DNA of 64,000 bases from a virus. Both the position numbers and the translations under genes were made by a program. Every line of letters begins with the position of its first letter. Positions within the stretch are counted from its first letter, which is position 1. The DNA is taken from the IMG/VR virus record IMGVR_UViG_3300010150_000009, positions 47,596 through 111,595 of that record. One strand, 5' to 3'. The notes beneath the pieces are model-generated. The model saw only the letters and a list, made by a program, of their open reading frames with translations. It ran no database searches and was not told where the DNA came from. This document shows, in pieces, positions 49,445 through 58,333 of the stretch.

Positions 49445-49473
49445 ATTATATAATATTTTGTGTATTTTGTCAA
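49445..49473 (-). promoter_or_regulatory. Promoter of gene 45
   Basis: Minus strand: -35 TTGACA (49473-49468), 17-base spacer, -10 TATAAT (49450-49445). The sequence AATCAATTACTTAG, identical to the upstream box of the promoter cassettes, lies at 49444-49431, downstream of the -10. Confidence 0.78.
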
Positions 49474-50381
49474 GGCAACGGCTCTTGAGAAACATTTCTA
49501 AGGTATCCAAGACTTGGAGTGTCCTTAATACCTTGTGGTAGTTCGCCAGGTTTTTGTATGACTGCCCAACTAGTTCTAAATTGGTAATGGCCATCTGATA
49601 CTAAATCAAACCCATTTTTATTTGCCAATCCTTCTAATAGTTCTTTAGTCATATAGCAATAATAGTTACTCTCAAATTGTTCTGCTATTTTTGCTTGCAA
49701 ACAATCTGCGTAACTGATAAACGCTATTCCGCCAGGCAACAGTAAGTTGTAAATGCTGGCAAAGTACTTGTCTATCATATCGTAGGGCAGGTATTCGAAG
49801 TAGTTCCAACTAAAAACAAATGAAAATGTTTCCTGTGGTAATTGGCCAAAATTAGCATCTTCGTACTGATATACTCTAACTCTTCTTTTATAAACTTCTT
49901 GAAATTGAGCAGTCACTTCTTCAACAACATCTAAATCCTTACTTGCAATGAAAAAAGGATCCATGCCAGTCATATTTTTAGTCCATATATCACTACGCGG
50001 AGTTATTTCCAAACCAGGAAATTGAAAATTAATTTGCTTTTTAATGTTAGTTAAAACTAATGATTTTAATTCATCGTCCCAATGATTATCGTCTATTTTC
50101 TTTAATTTTCCATATTTTTTCACTTCATAATTATCATAACTGCGAGAAAGATTCTTTGGTTGAACATTCGAATAAAACTCTTGTTGTAGTTTTTCGTTTC
50201 CTGCATCAAGTTCTTGTTCTAATTCTATAATACTGTTTTCAAAAAGATCAAAAACATTAGTATCTAAATCAATCTTACTCTTCTTAAGAAATTGTTTAAT
50301 ATCTTTGTAGTTTTTTCTAATATCATCTGTATTGATGTTATCGAGCAACGCTTTTTCTTTAATATAATCTTTTAGTTTCAT
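49470..50381 (-). CDS. SAM-dependent methyltransferase-like protein
   Basis: 303 residues. FSFVFSWNYFEYLPYDMIDK and YNLLLPGGIAFISYADCLQ match the central and post-motif IV part of class I methyltransferases, with the SAM-binding core partly masked around residues 140-180. The first 100 residues are helical. Start overlaps gene 43 by 4 bases, so it is co-translated with DNA polymerase. Target unknown. Confidence 0.6.
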   Translation of the reverse strand: MKLKDYIKEKALLDNINTDDIRKNYKDIKQFLKKSKIDLDTNVFDLFENSIIELEQELDAGNEKLQQEFYSNVQPKNLSRSYDNYEVKKYGKLKKIDDNHWDDELKSLVLTNIKKQINFQFPGLEITPRSDIWTKNMTGMDPFFIASKDLDVVEEVTAQFQEVYKRRVRVYQYEDANFGQLPQETFSFVFSWNYFEYLPYDMIDKYFASIYNLLLPGGIAFISYADCLQAKIAEQFESNYYCYMTKELLEGLANKNGFDLVSDGHYQFRTSWAVIQKPGELPQGIKDTPSLGYLRNVSQEPLP

Positions 50382-53032
50382 AATTCAAATAAATCATCAA
50401 ACGTGCTTCTGGAGGTGCCCTGCCGCAAATCCCAGTTAAGAACATTCAATAAATTTCCTACTTTTTTGTCAATAATTGCTTCTTCCATTGCTGTGTGATC
50501 AAACGGAAGATCTTTGAACCACTGTGGTAGCCGTTGCTCATCAATAGGATATGCAACGCTTGTCATATTTAACGGATTGTTTCTAAGTTTGCAAACAATT
50601 GTCTTTTGACCGTCCATAATCTGCATACTGTACTTGTCGCCGTTCATAACTCGTAATGTATTCCAGTTCATTGCCGCCCTAACGTGCCCGGGCATGTTTG
50701 CCTTGCCTTGTCGTTCTTCTTTTTTTGTGTACATTGTTAAATTATTCACACGCTTCGGAGTACCTTTATCCCAGCCAGGCTTGTCGGCAAATTCATATTT
50801 AAACTCTTTAATTTTAGCAATCACTTCTGATTCCTGCACTCCTGTAAGCACATCAAGCAATAATATATTTAGAAAATCTTGCATAAACACTGGAGTATCT
50901 GATCTCTTAAGATCCATACCCATTGCTTTTACCTTACCAGGGCCATCTTGGTCTGTGCGTTTGCCTTCTAAATCATATATAAGTGCCGCGTAACGTTTTT
51001 TAGTAATATACAATCCGCTACTTGCAACAATTTCCCTGCCGCATACAATAATCTCACCTAATTCATTGTTACAATTAAATGTTTGGTTCATAAACGCTGG
51101 AAAACTTTTGTTAACCTCATCTGCTACTTTGTCGTACAACTCGATAACCGCTTCTTTATCCCATGGGATATTTCCATTGTCTATATCTTCTTTGAGAACA
51201 TTATAAGCAGAAAAATAACAAGAGTCAGTATCGCCATATATTATAGAGTCTCCTTCGTAGTCGTACTGGCCTGTTATAATTTTATTAATATAACTCGCCA
51301 TATGCTTAGTAATAGTTCTACCAGATAGCGTAGTGCTTTGCCCTAGTCTCTTATCAGAGAACCTACAGTAAGGATTAAGTAACGCACCATATAAACTGTT
51401 TAGATTAATTTTCTTAACAAGTTGCCTTTTATCCCAAAAAGCAATCTCTTCTGGAGTCTTTGCTTCTCTTAGTTTGCTTTGCATGACTTTACGTTCTGCA
51501 TACCACTTCTCCAGTAATCCTGGAATAATACCTTTCTTGTCGTTTCTAAACAATGTTCCGTTTGCTGTGAGGATAATCTTATTATCGCTATTAAATACCA
51601 TCTTGTGGACATCAAAAGCAGTCATTACTTCTATTTTACCATCTTCCCAGTCGACTGTAATCTCTACATTCTTTTCCCGACCCATTACTGCTTCGTACTC
51701 AAACGATCCAAATAGTCCTTCCCAACTGTCAGCGTGAGATTTACCATTATCTATAATAGTTTTAATATGGTTTAATGTCATTGTAGGACGTAGTTGTCCA
51801 ATAATAGTTTCGGGACTCATATTAAGTGCTCTTAAAGCAGACGGATACAGAGAGTTAATATCTACAGATCCGATCCATTTATGTAGTCCTTTGCGAGGTT
51901 TAGCAACCCAAGCACCTGCCGCTGATGTTGCTTTTTCACTATCTCTGTCTGGCTTATTAGGAACAATAAGTCCTTGGGCGTGGGCGTCATTAATAATAGC
52001 CTGTTCTGTTAACGCAACTGCTCCCATTGTTGTAGGAAGAAGCACTGTGTTTTCATGTGCCAACACATTAGCGAGGTCAATAAACTTTAGTTTCTCATCC
52101 ATACGCACAATAAGCATAACGTCTTGCCTGTTGTATTCAATAAACTTCTCAAAGTCTCTGTTATACAATTGGTCAAGTGTGCCTTCGTATGGAATTTTTC
52201 TGTCGTTTAGTTCATATTCGGATACAGTATCAAGCGAATAGGAATGCATTTCATGATATGTATACTTGCGATATAGTTCTAAATAATCTAAATGTACTCT
52301 GCCATGTAATTGATATCCTTCCTGCTTACCTCCAAACTTCTCATATTCGTATTTTTTAGGATGCAAGTTCCATAAGCAATACCGTCGAGTGTCATCTCTG
52401 CTTAACACCTTAGTAGTTCTATTAATTAAGTATGGTAAGTCATACCCTTCACTGTTCCAACCAGTGATAATATCAGAGTCTTGTATAAGATCAAGAAATG
52501 TTTCAAGTAATTTCTTTTCATCTTTATAGTCAAAGATGAAAGTGTTATCAAAGTTTTTACCAATACTGTTGCCAATATCTTCGGGCATACCTTTAGGACG
52601 TAACGCAAGTGTTATTAATTGTTCCAATTGAGACAAATAAACAGTAATAGCAGTAACAGGCGCAGTAGGATCGCTTGGCTCACTAAATCCTTTTTCCGGA
52701 TCAAAGTCTGCCTCGATGTCAACATAACAAATATTTAACTGAGGGGATTCCGCTCCAATGTAGTTTTCAGAAAGACATCTAAATATTGGATTAATATCAC
52801 TCTCATAAACCTTATTACCGCGGTTTATTTTAAGTTCTCTAGAGAACTCTTTTTTGCTTTTAGTGTGAAATCGACTTACAGGAAAGCCGTGTATAGTTTG
52901 AAATTTGCCGCGGGGGTCATCGAAATAAAAAACATATTCTACTGGAAATTCTTTATAGATGCGTTGCCCGTCGACTCGCTCAGCGACATGTATTTTGTCA
53001 TGATCTCTGTCTAGGTAAGCGTCTACATACAT
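50378..53032 (-). CDS. 43: Family B DNA polymerase, T4 gp43-like
   Basis: 884 residues, normal for T4-like polymerases. Exonuclease motifs: YVDIEADFD (ExoI), NSEGYDLPYLINR (ExoII) and YNRQDVMLI (ExoIII). Polymerase motifs: SVDINSLYPSALRAL (A), KKINLNSLYGALLNPY (B) and YGDTDSCYF (C), all complete, so proofreading and synthesis should both work. Replicates the phage genome with gp45. No Shine-Dalgarno sequence; the promoter places the start site at the ATG. Confidence 0.95.
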   Translation of the reverse strand: MYVDAYLDRDHDKIHVAERVDGQRIYKEFPVEYVFYFDDPRGKFQTIHGFPVSRFHTKSKKEFSRELKINRGNKVYESDINPIFRCLSENYIGAESPQLNICYVDIEADFDPEKGFSEPSDPTAPVTAITVYLSQLEQLITLALRPKGMPEDIGNSIGKNFDNTFIFDYKDEKKLLETFLDLIQDSDIITGWNSEGYDLPYLINRTTKVLSRDDTRRYCLWNLHPKKYEYEKFGGKQEGYQLHGRVHLDYLELYRKYTYHEMHSYSLDTVSEYELNDRKIPYEGTLDQLYNRDFEKFIEYNRQDVMLIVRMDEKLKFIDLANVLAHENTVLLPTTMGAVALTEQAIINDAHAQGLIVPNKPDRDSEKATSAAGAWVAKPRKGLHKWIGSVDINSLYPSALRALNMSPETIIGQLRPTMTLNHIKTIIDNGKSHADSWEGLFGSFEYEAVMGREKNVEITVDWEDGKIEVMTAFDVHKMVFNSDNKIILTANGTLFRNDKKGIIPGLLEKWYAERKVMQSKLREAKTPEEIAFWDKRQLVKKINLNSLYGALLNPYCRFSDKRLGQSTTLSGRTITKHMASYINKIITGQYDYEGDSIIYGDTDSCYFSAYNVLKEDIDNGNIPWDKEAVIELYDKVADEVNKSFPAFMNQTFNCNNELGEIIVCGREIVASSGLYITKKRYAALIYDLEGKRTDQDGPGKVKAMGMDLKRSDTPVFMQDFLNILLLDVLTGVQESEVIAKIKEFKYEFADKPGWDKGTPKRVNNLTMYTKKEERQGKANMPGHVRAAMNWNTLRVMNGDKYSMQIMDGQKTIVCKLRNNPLNMTSVAYPIDEQRLPQWFKDLPFDHTAMEEAIIDKKVGNLLNVLNWDLRQGTSRSTFDDLFEL

Positions 53033-53039
53033 ATAATAT

Positions 53040-53070
53040 ATTATAACAGAAAACTTGTAATTTTACAAGT
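53040..53070 (-). promoter_or_regulatory. Promoter and dyad operator of gene 43, predicted leaderless
   Basis: Minus strand: -35 TTGTAA (53068-53063), 17-base spacer, -10 TATAAT (53045-53040), seven bases to ATG 53032. The -35 is inside an inverted repeat ACTTGTAA-AA-TTACAAGT (53070-53053), a candidate repressor site. The -35 also includes the stop of the upstream gene. Confidence 0.65.
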
Positions 53071-54175
53071 ATTTTAACTTTCCTTCTACTATTTCTTTTG
53101 CAACAATATTTGTGGGTTTATTTTGTATTTTACTTTGAGACAGTAAGTCGTATACTTTTGTGCTAATGTTCTCAAGTTTTTCTTTTACAAGTGGATGATC
53201 CCATTCAGTTTTGAGACTGGCCGTTATATCATGTGATATATTATATGAAGAACATACTTGTACTATTCCTCCACAGTTTGCCAAATAATCAGGAACATAT
53301 AATATTTTGCGATCTTTTAATATTTGTGATGCATCGCCGAGTAACTGATTGTTTGCTCCGCCGCATATTATTTTTGCTCTTGTCTCGCTCGCAAATTGTT
53401 CAGTGATCATACCGCCTGTAGCACAAGGAGCATATATATCAACTGGAAGTTGGTTAATTTCTTCTATACTATCACACCATTGTAGACGAGACGGACTCAT
53501 GCCATCAAATTTCAATTTATTGAAACGCTCTTTTGCTTTATCATAGTTCTGCTTGTCAATGTCGTACGCATAAACTGTAAGGCTAGGTTGCATTGATGTT
53601 AAAAAGTGCGCTAAACGACTTCCTACCTTTCCTAAACCAATTATTGCTACAGATCGGTTCAATAATGCAAATGTGCTTGTGGCGTTCTTGCGGCCAGCGT
53701 AGTAGTTAAATGCTCCAGTTATTGAATTATACACTCCATAAGCAGTTGCCCATCCTGAGTCTTTACCGCGGTAACCTAACGCATATTGGGTATGCTTATG
53801 TAACTCTAACAAGTCATCTTGCGTAGTTCCTATGTCGCCAGCAGTATAGTAAATGCCGTTTAAACGATCCAATGCTTCAGCAAATGATTTCCAAAACTCT
53901 GGACTTCTTTTACCTGCTCTTGAATTAATGGTGGTTTTTCCGCCACCATAATGTAATCCTGCAAGTGTATTTTTATATGTCATTTGCCTCGATAAACGCA
54001 ACGCATCGTAGCGTTGTTCATCAAAGTCTTTATATTCCATATAACGGCAACCGCCGATAGCAGGACCTAACTGTGTGCTGTGAATGGCTATACATGCATC
54101 TAATCCGGTAGTGGAGTCAGTAGCACGTACTACTCGTTCATATCCGCCAATTGCGTAGTCAGTTAATTTAATCAC
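53063..54175 (-). CDS. Glu/Leu/Phe/Val dehydrogenase-family enzyme (leucine-dehydrogenase-like)
   Basis: 370 residues, typical of leucine dehydrogenases. IGGCRYMEY, RQMTYKNTLAGLHYGGGKTT carries the catalytic Lys (GGGK), YYTAGDIGTTQDDL is a family hallmark and VAIIGLGKVGSRLAHFL is the NAD-binding Rossmann loop. ICGGANNQLL closes the domain. It would catalyse oxidative deamination of a branched-chain amino acid or the reverse. Such an enzyme is rarely seen in phages. Upstream of gene 43 in the same direction. Confidence 0.88.
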   Translation of the reverse strand: MIKLTDYAIGGYERVVRATDSTTGLDACIAIHSTQLGPAIGGCRYMEYKDFDEQRYDALRLSRQMTYKNTLAGLHYGGGKTTINSRAGKRSPEFWKSFAEALDRLNGIYYTAGDIGTTQDDLLELHKHTQYALGYRGKDSGWATAYGVYNSITGAFNYYAGRKNATSTFALLNRSVAIIGLGKVGSRLAHFLTSMQPSLTVYAYDIDKQNYDKAKERFNKLKFDGMSPSRLQWCDSIEEINQLPVDIYAPCATGGMITEQFASETRAKIICGGANNQLLGDASQILKDRKILYVPDYLANCGGIVQVCSSYNISHDITASLKTEWDHPLVKEKLENISTKVYDLLSQSKIQNKPTNIVAKEIVEGKLKYL

Positions 54176-54196
54176 TAGATAACCCTAGGGTTACGT

Positions 54197-54457
54197 TTAG
54201 AGTGTTTTACCAACCGACTCTAAGATGCCTTCTAATTCACCAATATCAGTAAGTTGTTCTTGCCAGTTAGATTTATATGCTGTACGAATCGCTTTGTTTA
54301 ATACAGCTGGCTTTACGCTCATTTCTTCTGCGATTGCTTTTACTGTATCTCTCAAGCCTTCTTTAAGATCGTCTACCTCTTGCAGTACGCGAGTCCCCTC
54401 GTTGACTAGTTGTGATAAACGTGCTTTTTCTTCGGGTGTGTAAACTCCTCCTGCCAT
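54197..54457 (-). CDS. DsbA-like DNA-binding protein (T4 type)
   Basis: 86 residues, all helical. Size and pattern (LKEGLRDTVKAIAEEMSVKP followed by VLNKAIRTAYKSNW) resemble T4 DsbA, an 89-residue double-strand DNA-binding protein tied to late transcription. The match is by pattern only. Two bases after the upstream stop. Confidence 0.5.
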   Translation of the reverse strand: MAGGVYTPEEKARLSQLVNEGTRVLQEVDDLKEGLRDTVKAIAEEMSVKPAVLNKAIRTAYKSNWQEQLTDIGELEGILESVGKTL

Positions 54458-54458
54458 T

Positions 54459-54620
54459 TTATGCCTCCGCCTTTTTGGTTGTTTTCTTTGCAGTCTTTTT
54501 TGCTACTTTCTTAGTAGTTTTTTCTTTTGCTGGTTTGGTTTCTTTTAATAAACTAGCAATTGATTTTTCAATTTTAGCAAGCCGTTCATGGACTGCCATC
54601 ATTTCTCTTTTAAGATTCAT
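54459..54620 (-). CDS. Small Lys/Ala-rich protein, 53 residues
   Basis: ATG 54620 (AAGGA site upstream) opens 53 codons: a helical start (MNLKREMMAVHERLAKIEKS) and a histone-like tail of Lys, Thr, Ala (KKVAKKTAKKTTKKAEA). It overlaps the stop of the MORN gene by 11 bases and ends one base before the DsbA-like start. The tail matches that of the protein at 16464-17006, hinting at shared DNA-binding behaviour. Confidence 0.65.
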   Translation of the reverse strand: MNLKREMMAVHERLAKIEKSIASLLKETKPAKEKTTKKVAKKTAKKTTKKAEA

Positions 54621-55344
54621 CGAGTTTTTCCTTTTTTATTATGTGACTAATACCTTTTACATCTATGTATATTCCGCTTGTAAGTTCTAAGTTTTTATTA
54701 TCACCACTAAACCTACCTATTTCCTTCTCACCGCTTGGAAAATGTTTGGTTCCTTCTTCAAATAATCCATTAGTAAATTCACCGTCTAATAGAGTCTCTC
54801 TAGTCAATTCGTCAAACATAATCATTTTTCCAAATCCGTTAATAACATCGTTTTCGAATTGTCCCTCGTATATTGTTCCGTCTAACATTTCATATACGTA
54901 TACACCGTTTTTTGGCTCTCGTTCTGCTGGATGTACTTCTATCCATCCATCTTCTTGGTGGAAAATTGAAATTATGTCGTTTGCGTCTATTGTAAAAAAC
55001 CATTCAGCATTGCTTCCTATCTCAGTAGACATGATCGCGTGGGAAAAATTATTTTGTAGTATTTCGGTTATATTCTTAGTAACGCCACTTACAATATATT
55101 GAGTCCGGCCATCTTTTGCTAGTATTTTTGAATTATTTAAATGTATTTCTCTTACTCCAAGAGTTTTTTGATCAGAACAGGAAATACTTACGTAGCTTTT
55201 ATCGTCACCGTCGATTTGCAAACCCTTATAACAAAGTGTTTCTTCGTCATCTTGTAAAACTCCATAGTCTATAATTTTACCATTGAGTTTAATCTTATAC
55301 CAAGTATTAGAGTTGGGTTCTTGTTGTAATTTTATTTTTAACAT
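54610..55344 (-). CDS. Protein with a binding-type N-terminal domain and MORN repeats
   Basis: 244 residues. The first 110 residues look like a beta-sandwich (WYKIKLNGKIIDYGVL, KSYVSISCSDQKTLGV) related in style to the next gene upstream. Near residues 145-215 MORN-like repeats follow (GTIYEGQFENDVINGFGKMI, LLDGEFTNGLFEEGTK). Start is directly at the stop of the upstream gene. Could bind glycan or membrane; not a known phage protein. Confidence 0.6.
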   Translation of the reverse strand: MLKIKLQQEPNSNTWYKIKLNGKIIDYGVLQDDEETLCYKGLQIDGDDKSYVSISCSDQKTLGVREIHLNNSKILAKDGRTQYIVSGVTKNITEILQNNFSHAIMSTEIGSNAEWFFTIDANDIISIFHQEDGWIEVHPAEREPKNGVYVYEMLDGTIYEGQFENDVINGFGKMIMFDELTRETLLDGEFTNGLFEEGTKHFPSGEKEIGRFSGDNKNLELTSGIYIDVKGISHIIKKEKLDES

Positions 55345-55649
55345 TATATTTCAAACACCGCCTCGTAGTAAATATCATCAGATGACTTAAACGGTATATG
55401 AACATCATTTGCTGTAATAGCGTGTAATTGTATTTCTGCTAGAGCCACTTTAATATTTTCTATAACTAGATTGTGTTTTCCCTGCTCTAAGTTCACCTGA
55501 ATCTTCTCGTCTAAATAATTTCCATCTTGTTTTTTAGGCGTTACAGCTCTTTCACTAATAAGCAGGCCGTCTAACCAGATACGAACAACTGGGGGTTTAA
55601 AATCCCATTCGCTATCGATATAAAAGTGTAGTTCTGTAAGTTCTGACAT
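55344..55649 (-). CDS. Small beta-sandwich (carbohydrate-binding-like) protein
   Basis: 101 residues. PPVVRIWLDGLLISERAVTP, DEKIQVNLEQGKHNLVIENI and VALAEIQLHAITAND resemble small carbohydrate-binding modules in which a Gly-x-His strand pattern (QGKHNLVIEN) precedes a metal site. Precedes the MORN gene by TAATG-like overlap. Led by a consensus promoter with a very short leader. Confidence 0.55.
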   Translation of the reverse strand: MSELTELHFYIDSEWDFKPPVVRIWLDGLLISERAVTPKKQDGNYLDEKIQVNLEQGKHNLVIENIKVALAEIQLHAITANDVHIPFKSSDDIYYEAVFEI

Positions 55650-55660
55650 ATAATGTATAT

Positions 55661-55689
55661 ATTATATATTCAAATTTGTTTTTTGTCAA
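55661..55689 (-). promoter_or_regulatory. Promoter of the beta-sandwich gene
   Basis: Minus strand: -35 TTGACA (55689-55684), 17-base spacer, -10 TATAAT (55666-55661). Eleven bases to ATG 55649, giving a leader of about four bases. Confidence 0.75.
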
Positions 55690-55692
55690 TGG

Positions 55693-56310
55693 TTATCTGG
55701 CATTTAATGCGGGAATGGCAATCTTTTCGATCCATGCGTCTCTGTCCATATCATGACTGCCTGGAGTGCCTAAACTATCAAAATCTACAGCATCAACAAT
55801 ACGATCTGCGTTTATGTTTGAGACGCTTTTTAGGGCTCTGCCTTTTAGCGTTGCTCGCATAATAGGATCTTGTGCTGGATCTTCGTCCCATATTGGATTG
55901 TCCGGATCTATAGTAAGTCTTACAATAGATATTGGTGTTTGTTTATGGTCAAAACGCATCTTACTTGCCCAGTTAATAGCATCTTCTGGATTGTCAAATG
56001 CAAATACGCCAGCATCTTCGTTATAACGTGAACCGCCTGGACCTTTTACCCAGTTACTTGGATGGAACTGCTCTAAACCTTTCTTTTTAATGTTGTCTAC
56101 ATTCTTTGTGAAAGTAACGTGAAAAAGAAAGTCTGGTAAATCTGATAATCCTTCGTAAATATCTTTAACATACTCGGTATAAGATAGACTAGGCTGATAA
56201 CCAATCTTATATTTGTTTCCGCCTTTATGCTTCTTAGTGCCACTGTTATGGTTTTTAAGCAAAGAAGAACCTACGACTTGACTCATTTTCATATTAGTAT
56301 TTATACTCAT
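55693..56310 (-). CDS. Protein of unknown function, possible ADP-ribosyltransferase-like fold
   Basis: 205 residues from 56310, though starts at 56292 (MKM) or 56286 (MSQV) are as likely. [20 protein letters not shown], then [18 protein letters not shown] and [12 protein letters not shown] recall the H-Y-E-type ART/RNA-phosphotransferase fold (HxT strand, then a strand with N-x-A). T4-like phages use ARTs against host proteins. Low-certainty assignment. An exact TATAAATA box lies at 56298-56305 inside the first codons. Confidence 0.45.
   Translation of the reverse strand: MSINTNMKMSQVVGSSLLKNHNSGTKKHKGGNKYKIGYQPSLSYTEYVKDIYEGLSDLPDFLFHVTFTKNVDNIKKKGLEQFHPSNWVKGPGGSRYNEDAGVFAFDNPEDAINWASKMRFDHKQTPISIVRLTIDPDNPIWDEDPAQDPIMRATLKGRALKSVSNINADRIVDAVDFDSLGTPGSHDMDRDAWIEKIAIPALNAR
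56298..56305 (-). promoter_or_regulatory. Possible late promoter box TATAAATA
   Basis: Exact match on the minus strand inside the first codons of the gene at 55693-56310. If used, translation would begin at the ATG at 56292 or 56286. Chance match is possible. Confidence 0.3.
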
Positions 56311-56317
56311 AATACTA

Positions 56318-56346
56318 TTGACTTATTTTACGATAGCATATATAAT
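56318..56346 (+). promoter_or_regulatory. Promoter of guaC, predicted leaderless
   Basis: Plus strand: -35 TTGACT (56318-56323), 17-base spacer, -10 TATAAT (56341-56346). Seven bases to ATG 56354, so the start site falls on or next to the start codon. Confidence 0.75.
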
Positions 56347-56353
56347 ATATGTT

Positions 56354-57469
56354 ATGAGAATTGAAACAGATGTTAAGTTAGATTTTAAAGATGTGCTTAT
56401 TCGTCCCAAGCGTTCAACGCTAGGATCCCGCAAAGAAGTAAGTTTAAACAGAGAGTTTAGATACAGAAACAGTGATTGGAGGTATAGTACTATTCCAATT
56501 ATGGCATCCAATATGGATGGCGTTGGTACGTTTACTATGGCCGACAAACTTACAGAGTTAAACTTGTTTACGTGTCTTGTAAAAACTTATAATACAAAAG
56601 AACTTATTGATTACTTTAAAGACGCACATTATAAAAAACTTAATACTGTAGCGATGAGTATTGGAATTACGGATAGTGATTTTGAAAAGTGGCGTGAAGT
56701 TAAAAAAAATACAGAAGTGCGTTATGTGTGCATTGACGTAGCAAACGGATATTCAGAACGCTTTAGTGAGTTTGTAAAGAAGTTTCGAGATGAATATCCA
56801 CGCACAACAATTATTGCCGGCAACGTAGTGACCGGAGAAATGGCAGAGGAGTTAATATTAAATGGTGCGGATATCGTTAAAGTTGGAATCGGTCCTGGTA
56901 GCGTATGTACTACTAGGCTCCAAACTGGGGTTGGCTATCCTCAGTTGTCTGCTGTTATTGAATGTGCAGACGCGGCTCATGGGCTTGGTGGGCATATTAT
57001 TGCTGATGGGGGATGTACTAACCCTGGTGATATTGCGAAGGCGTTCGCAGGAGGTGCTGACTTTGTGATGCTTGGTGGTATGCTTGCTGGACACGATGAA
57101 GGAGAAGGCAATATTATTACCAAGCAATACGCAACGAATGAACTCTCTAGTAAGAGCAGGCTGGTAGGCAGTCAATTGTTCGTCACAGAAGAAAAAAAGT
57201 TTGTACAGTTTTATGGTATGAGTAGCACTGCCGCTAATAAAAAACACTTTGGTGGATTAAAAGAATACAGATCTTCTGAAGGAAGGGAAGTACTAGTTCC
57301 GTATCGTGGTGCGGTTGCTAATACAATTCAAGATATTTTAGGTGGAGTGAGAAGTACATGTACTTACGCTGGTGCTAACAAACTTAAACAGTTATCTAAA
57401 TGTACCACCTTTGTACGTTGCACACAAACACATAACGGAATATACGAAAAGAATACTATTGGCAATTAA
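56354..57469 (+). CDS. guaC: GMP reductase (IMPDH/GMPR family)
   Basis: 371 residues from ATG 56354; the longer frame starts in the promoter and is rejected. [20 protein letters not shown] holds the catalytic Cys, [19 protein letters not shown] and [15 protein letters not shown] are the nucleotide-binding parts. No CBS domains, as in GuaC; the N-terminal [15 protein letters not shown] is also GuaC-like. It reduces GMP to IMP with NADPH. The only plus-strand gene near the end of the window, convergent with the next gene with a 4-base overlap. May redirect guanine nucleotides away from normal DNA. Confidence 0.9.
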   Translation: MRIETDVKLDFKDVLIRPKRSTLGSRKEVSLNREFRYRNSDWRYSTIPIMASNMDGVGTFTMADKLTELNLFTCLVKTYNTKELIDYFKDAHYKKLNTVAMSIGITDSDFEKWREVKKNTEVRYVCIDVANGYSERFSEFVKKFRDEYPRTTIIAGNVVTGEMAEELILNGADIVKVGIGPGSVCTTRLQTGVGYPQLSAVIECADAAHGLGGHIIADGGCTNPGDIAKAFAGGADFVMLGGMLAGHDEGEGNIITKQYATNELSSKSRLVGSQLFVTEEKKFVQFYGMSSTAANKKHFGGLKEYRSSEGREVLVPYRGAVANTIQDILGGVRSTCTYAGANKLKQLSKCTTFVRCTQTHNGIYEKNTIGN

Positions 57470-58332
57470 GCAAGATCATTGCCAAAAATATTATCTGTGA
57501 TCCACCCATAGAGTGGAGTTTTAAATGCTAGTTCCCATATTCCGTTTTGGCTTAAACAAGAACTATTCGGTATGTGATGAATTAGTTTGCTTTTATGAAT
57601 GTGTTCCGACACATTTTCTATTAATACATTATCAACGCCGTTGTATGTAAATTTAGGAATGTAAACCTCACCTTCTACAAAAAGATTTTTATTGTTTGCA
57701 TGTTTGGCTATAAAATAAAGATTATCAGTAGTATCATAATATAACTTATTACCTTTAATAACATAACCATCATCAGTTATTAAGCAACCGTTGAATTCAG
57801 TATATTCTTCTGTCTTGTTATTAAACACTTTTGGGTTGTTGCCCACTACTTTGTCATGTCTGTAATTTAAAAGTCTATAGTTTTTATTACTATTGTTAAC
57901 CTCATGCGGGAATATATCTACAGAGAAATTGTCATTGTTTAATTGTTCAAAGATATAATTGATATTTTGCGTACAATCTAAATATGTATGCCCTCTACGA
58001 TGTATTAAATCACAGATGTCCACTTCACATAAACTAACATGATCTATATCAATACCAAATGGTCCCTCATCATAATCACATGAGTGATCAGCACCAAGAT
58101 GTTCGATAACCAAAGTATATTCATTCTCTATGGTATCTTCTATATCAACAGTTGACTTAAAATGATAACCTTTTTCCGGAATTCCAGTTTGAACATCATG
58201 TTCGATAAGAGTGTTATACATCATATCGCCATTTGGTATATTACCGTAGCGATCAATGATGTAAAATTTCCAGGTTGGAATTTTTTTAGAAGTGCAATTG
58301 TAAGTTACACCAATTGACAATGTGAATGGCAT
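57466..58332 (-). CDS. Conserved protein, paralogue of 7223-7927
   Basis: 288 residues. Shares LIHRRGH-x-Y-x-DCT, [17 protein letters not shown] and the C-terminal GW-x-DNIFGND with the 7.2-kb protein; the copy here is 54 residues longer, with inserts near 180-240. N-terminal half looks like a beta-sandwich. Directly upstream is a shorter relative (58334-58927). Possibly virion surface or glycan-binding. Convergent with guaC. Confidence 0.65.
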   Translation of the reverse strand: MPFTLSIGVTYNCTSKKIPTWKFYIIDRYGNIPNGDMMYNTLIEHDVQTGIPEKGYHFKSTVDIEDTIENEYTLVIEHLGADHSCDYDEGPFGIDIDHVSLCEVDICDLIHRRGHTYLDCTQNINYIFEQLNNDNFSVDIFPHEVNNSNKNYRLLNYRHDKVVGNNPKVFNNKTEEYTEFNGCLITDDGYVIKGNKLYYDTTDNLYFIAKHANNKNLFVEGEVYIPKFTYNGVDNVLIENVSEHIHKSKLIHHIPNSSCLSQNGIWELAFKTPLYGWITDNIFGNDLA

Positions 58333-58333
58333 G

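Noticed and set aside
56318-56353. Longer start for guaC at 56318
   Set aside because: The first codon would be the TTG of the -35 hexamer and the extension contains the whole promoter; the GuaC-like N-terminus begins at ATG 56354.
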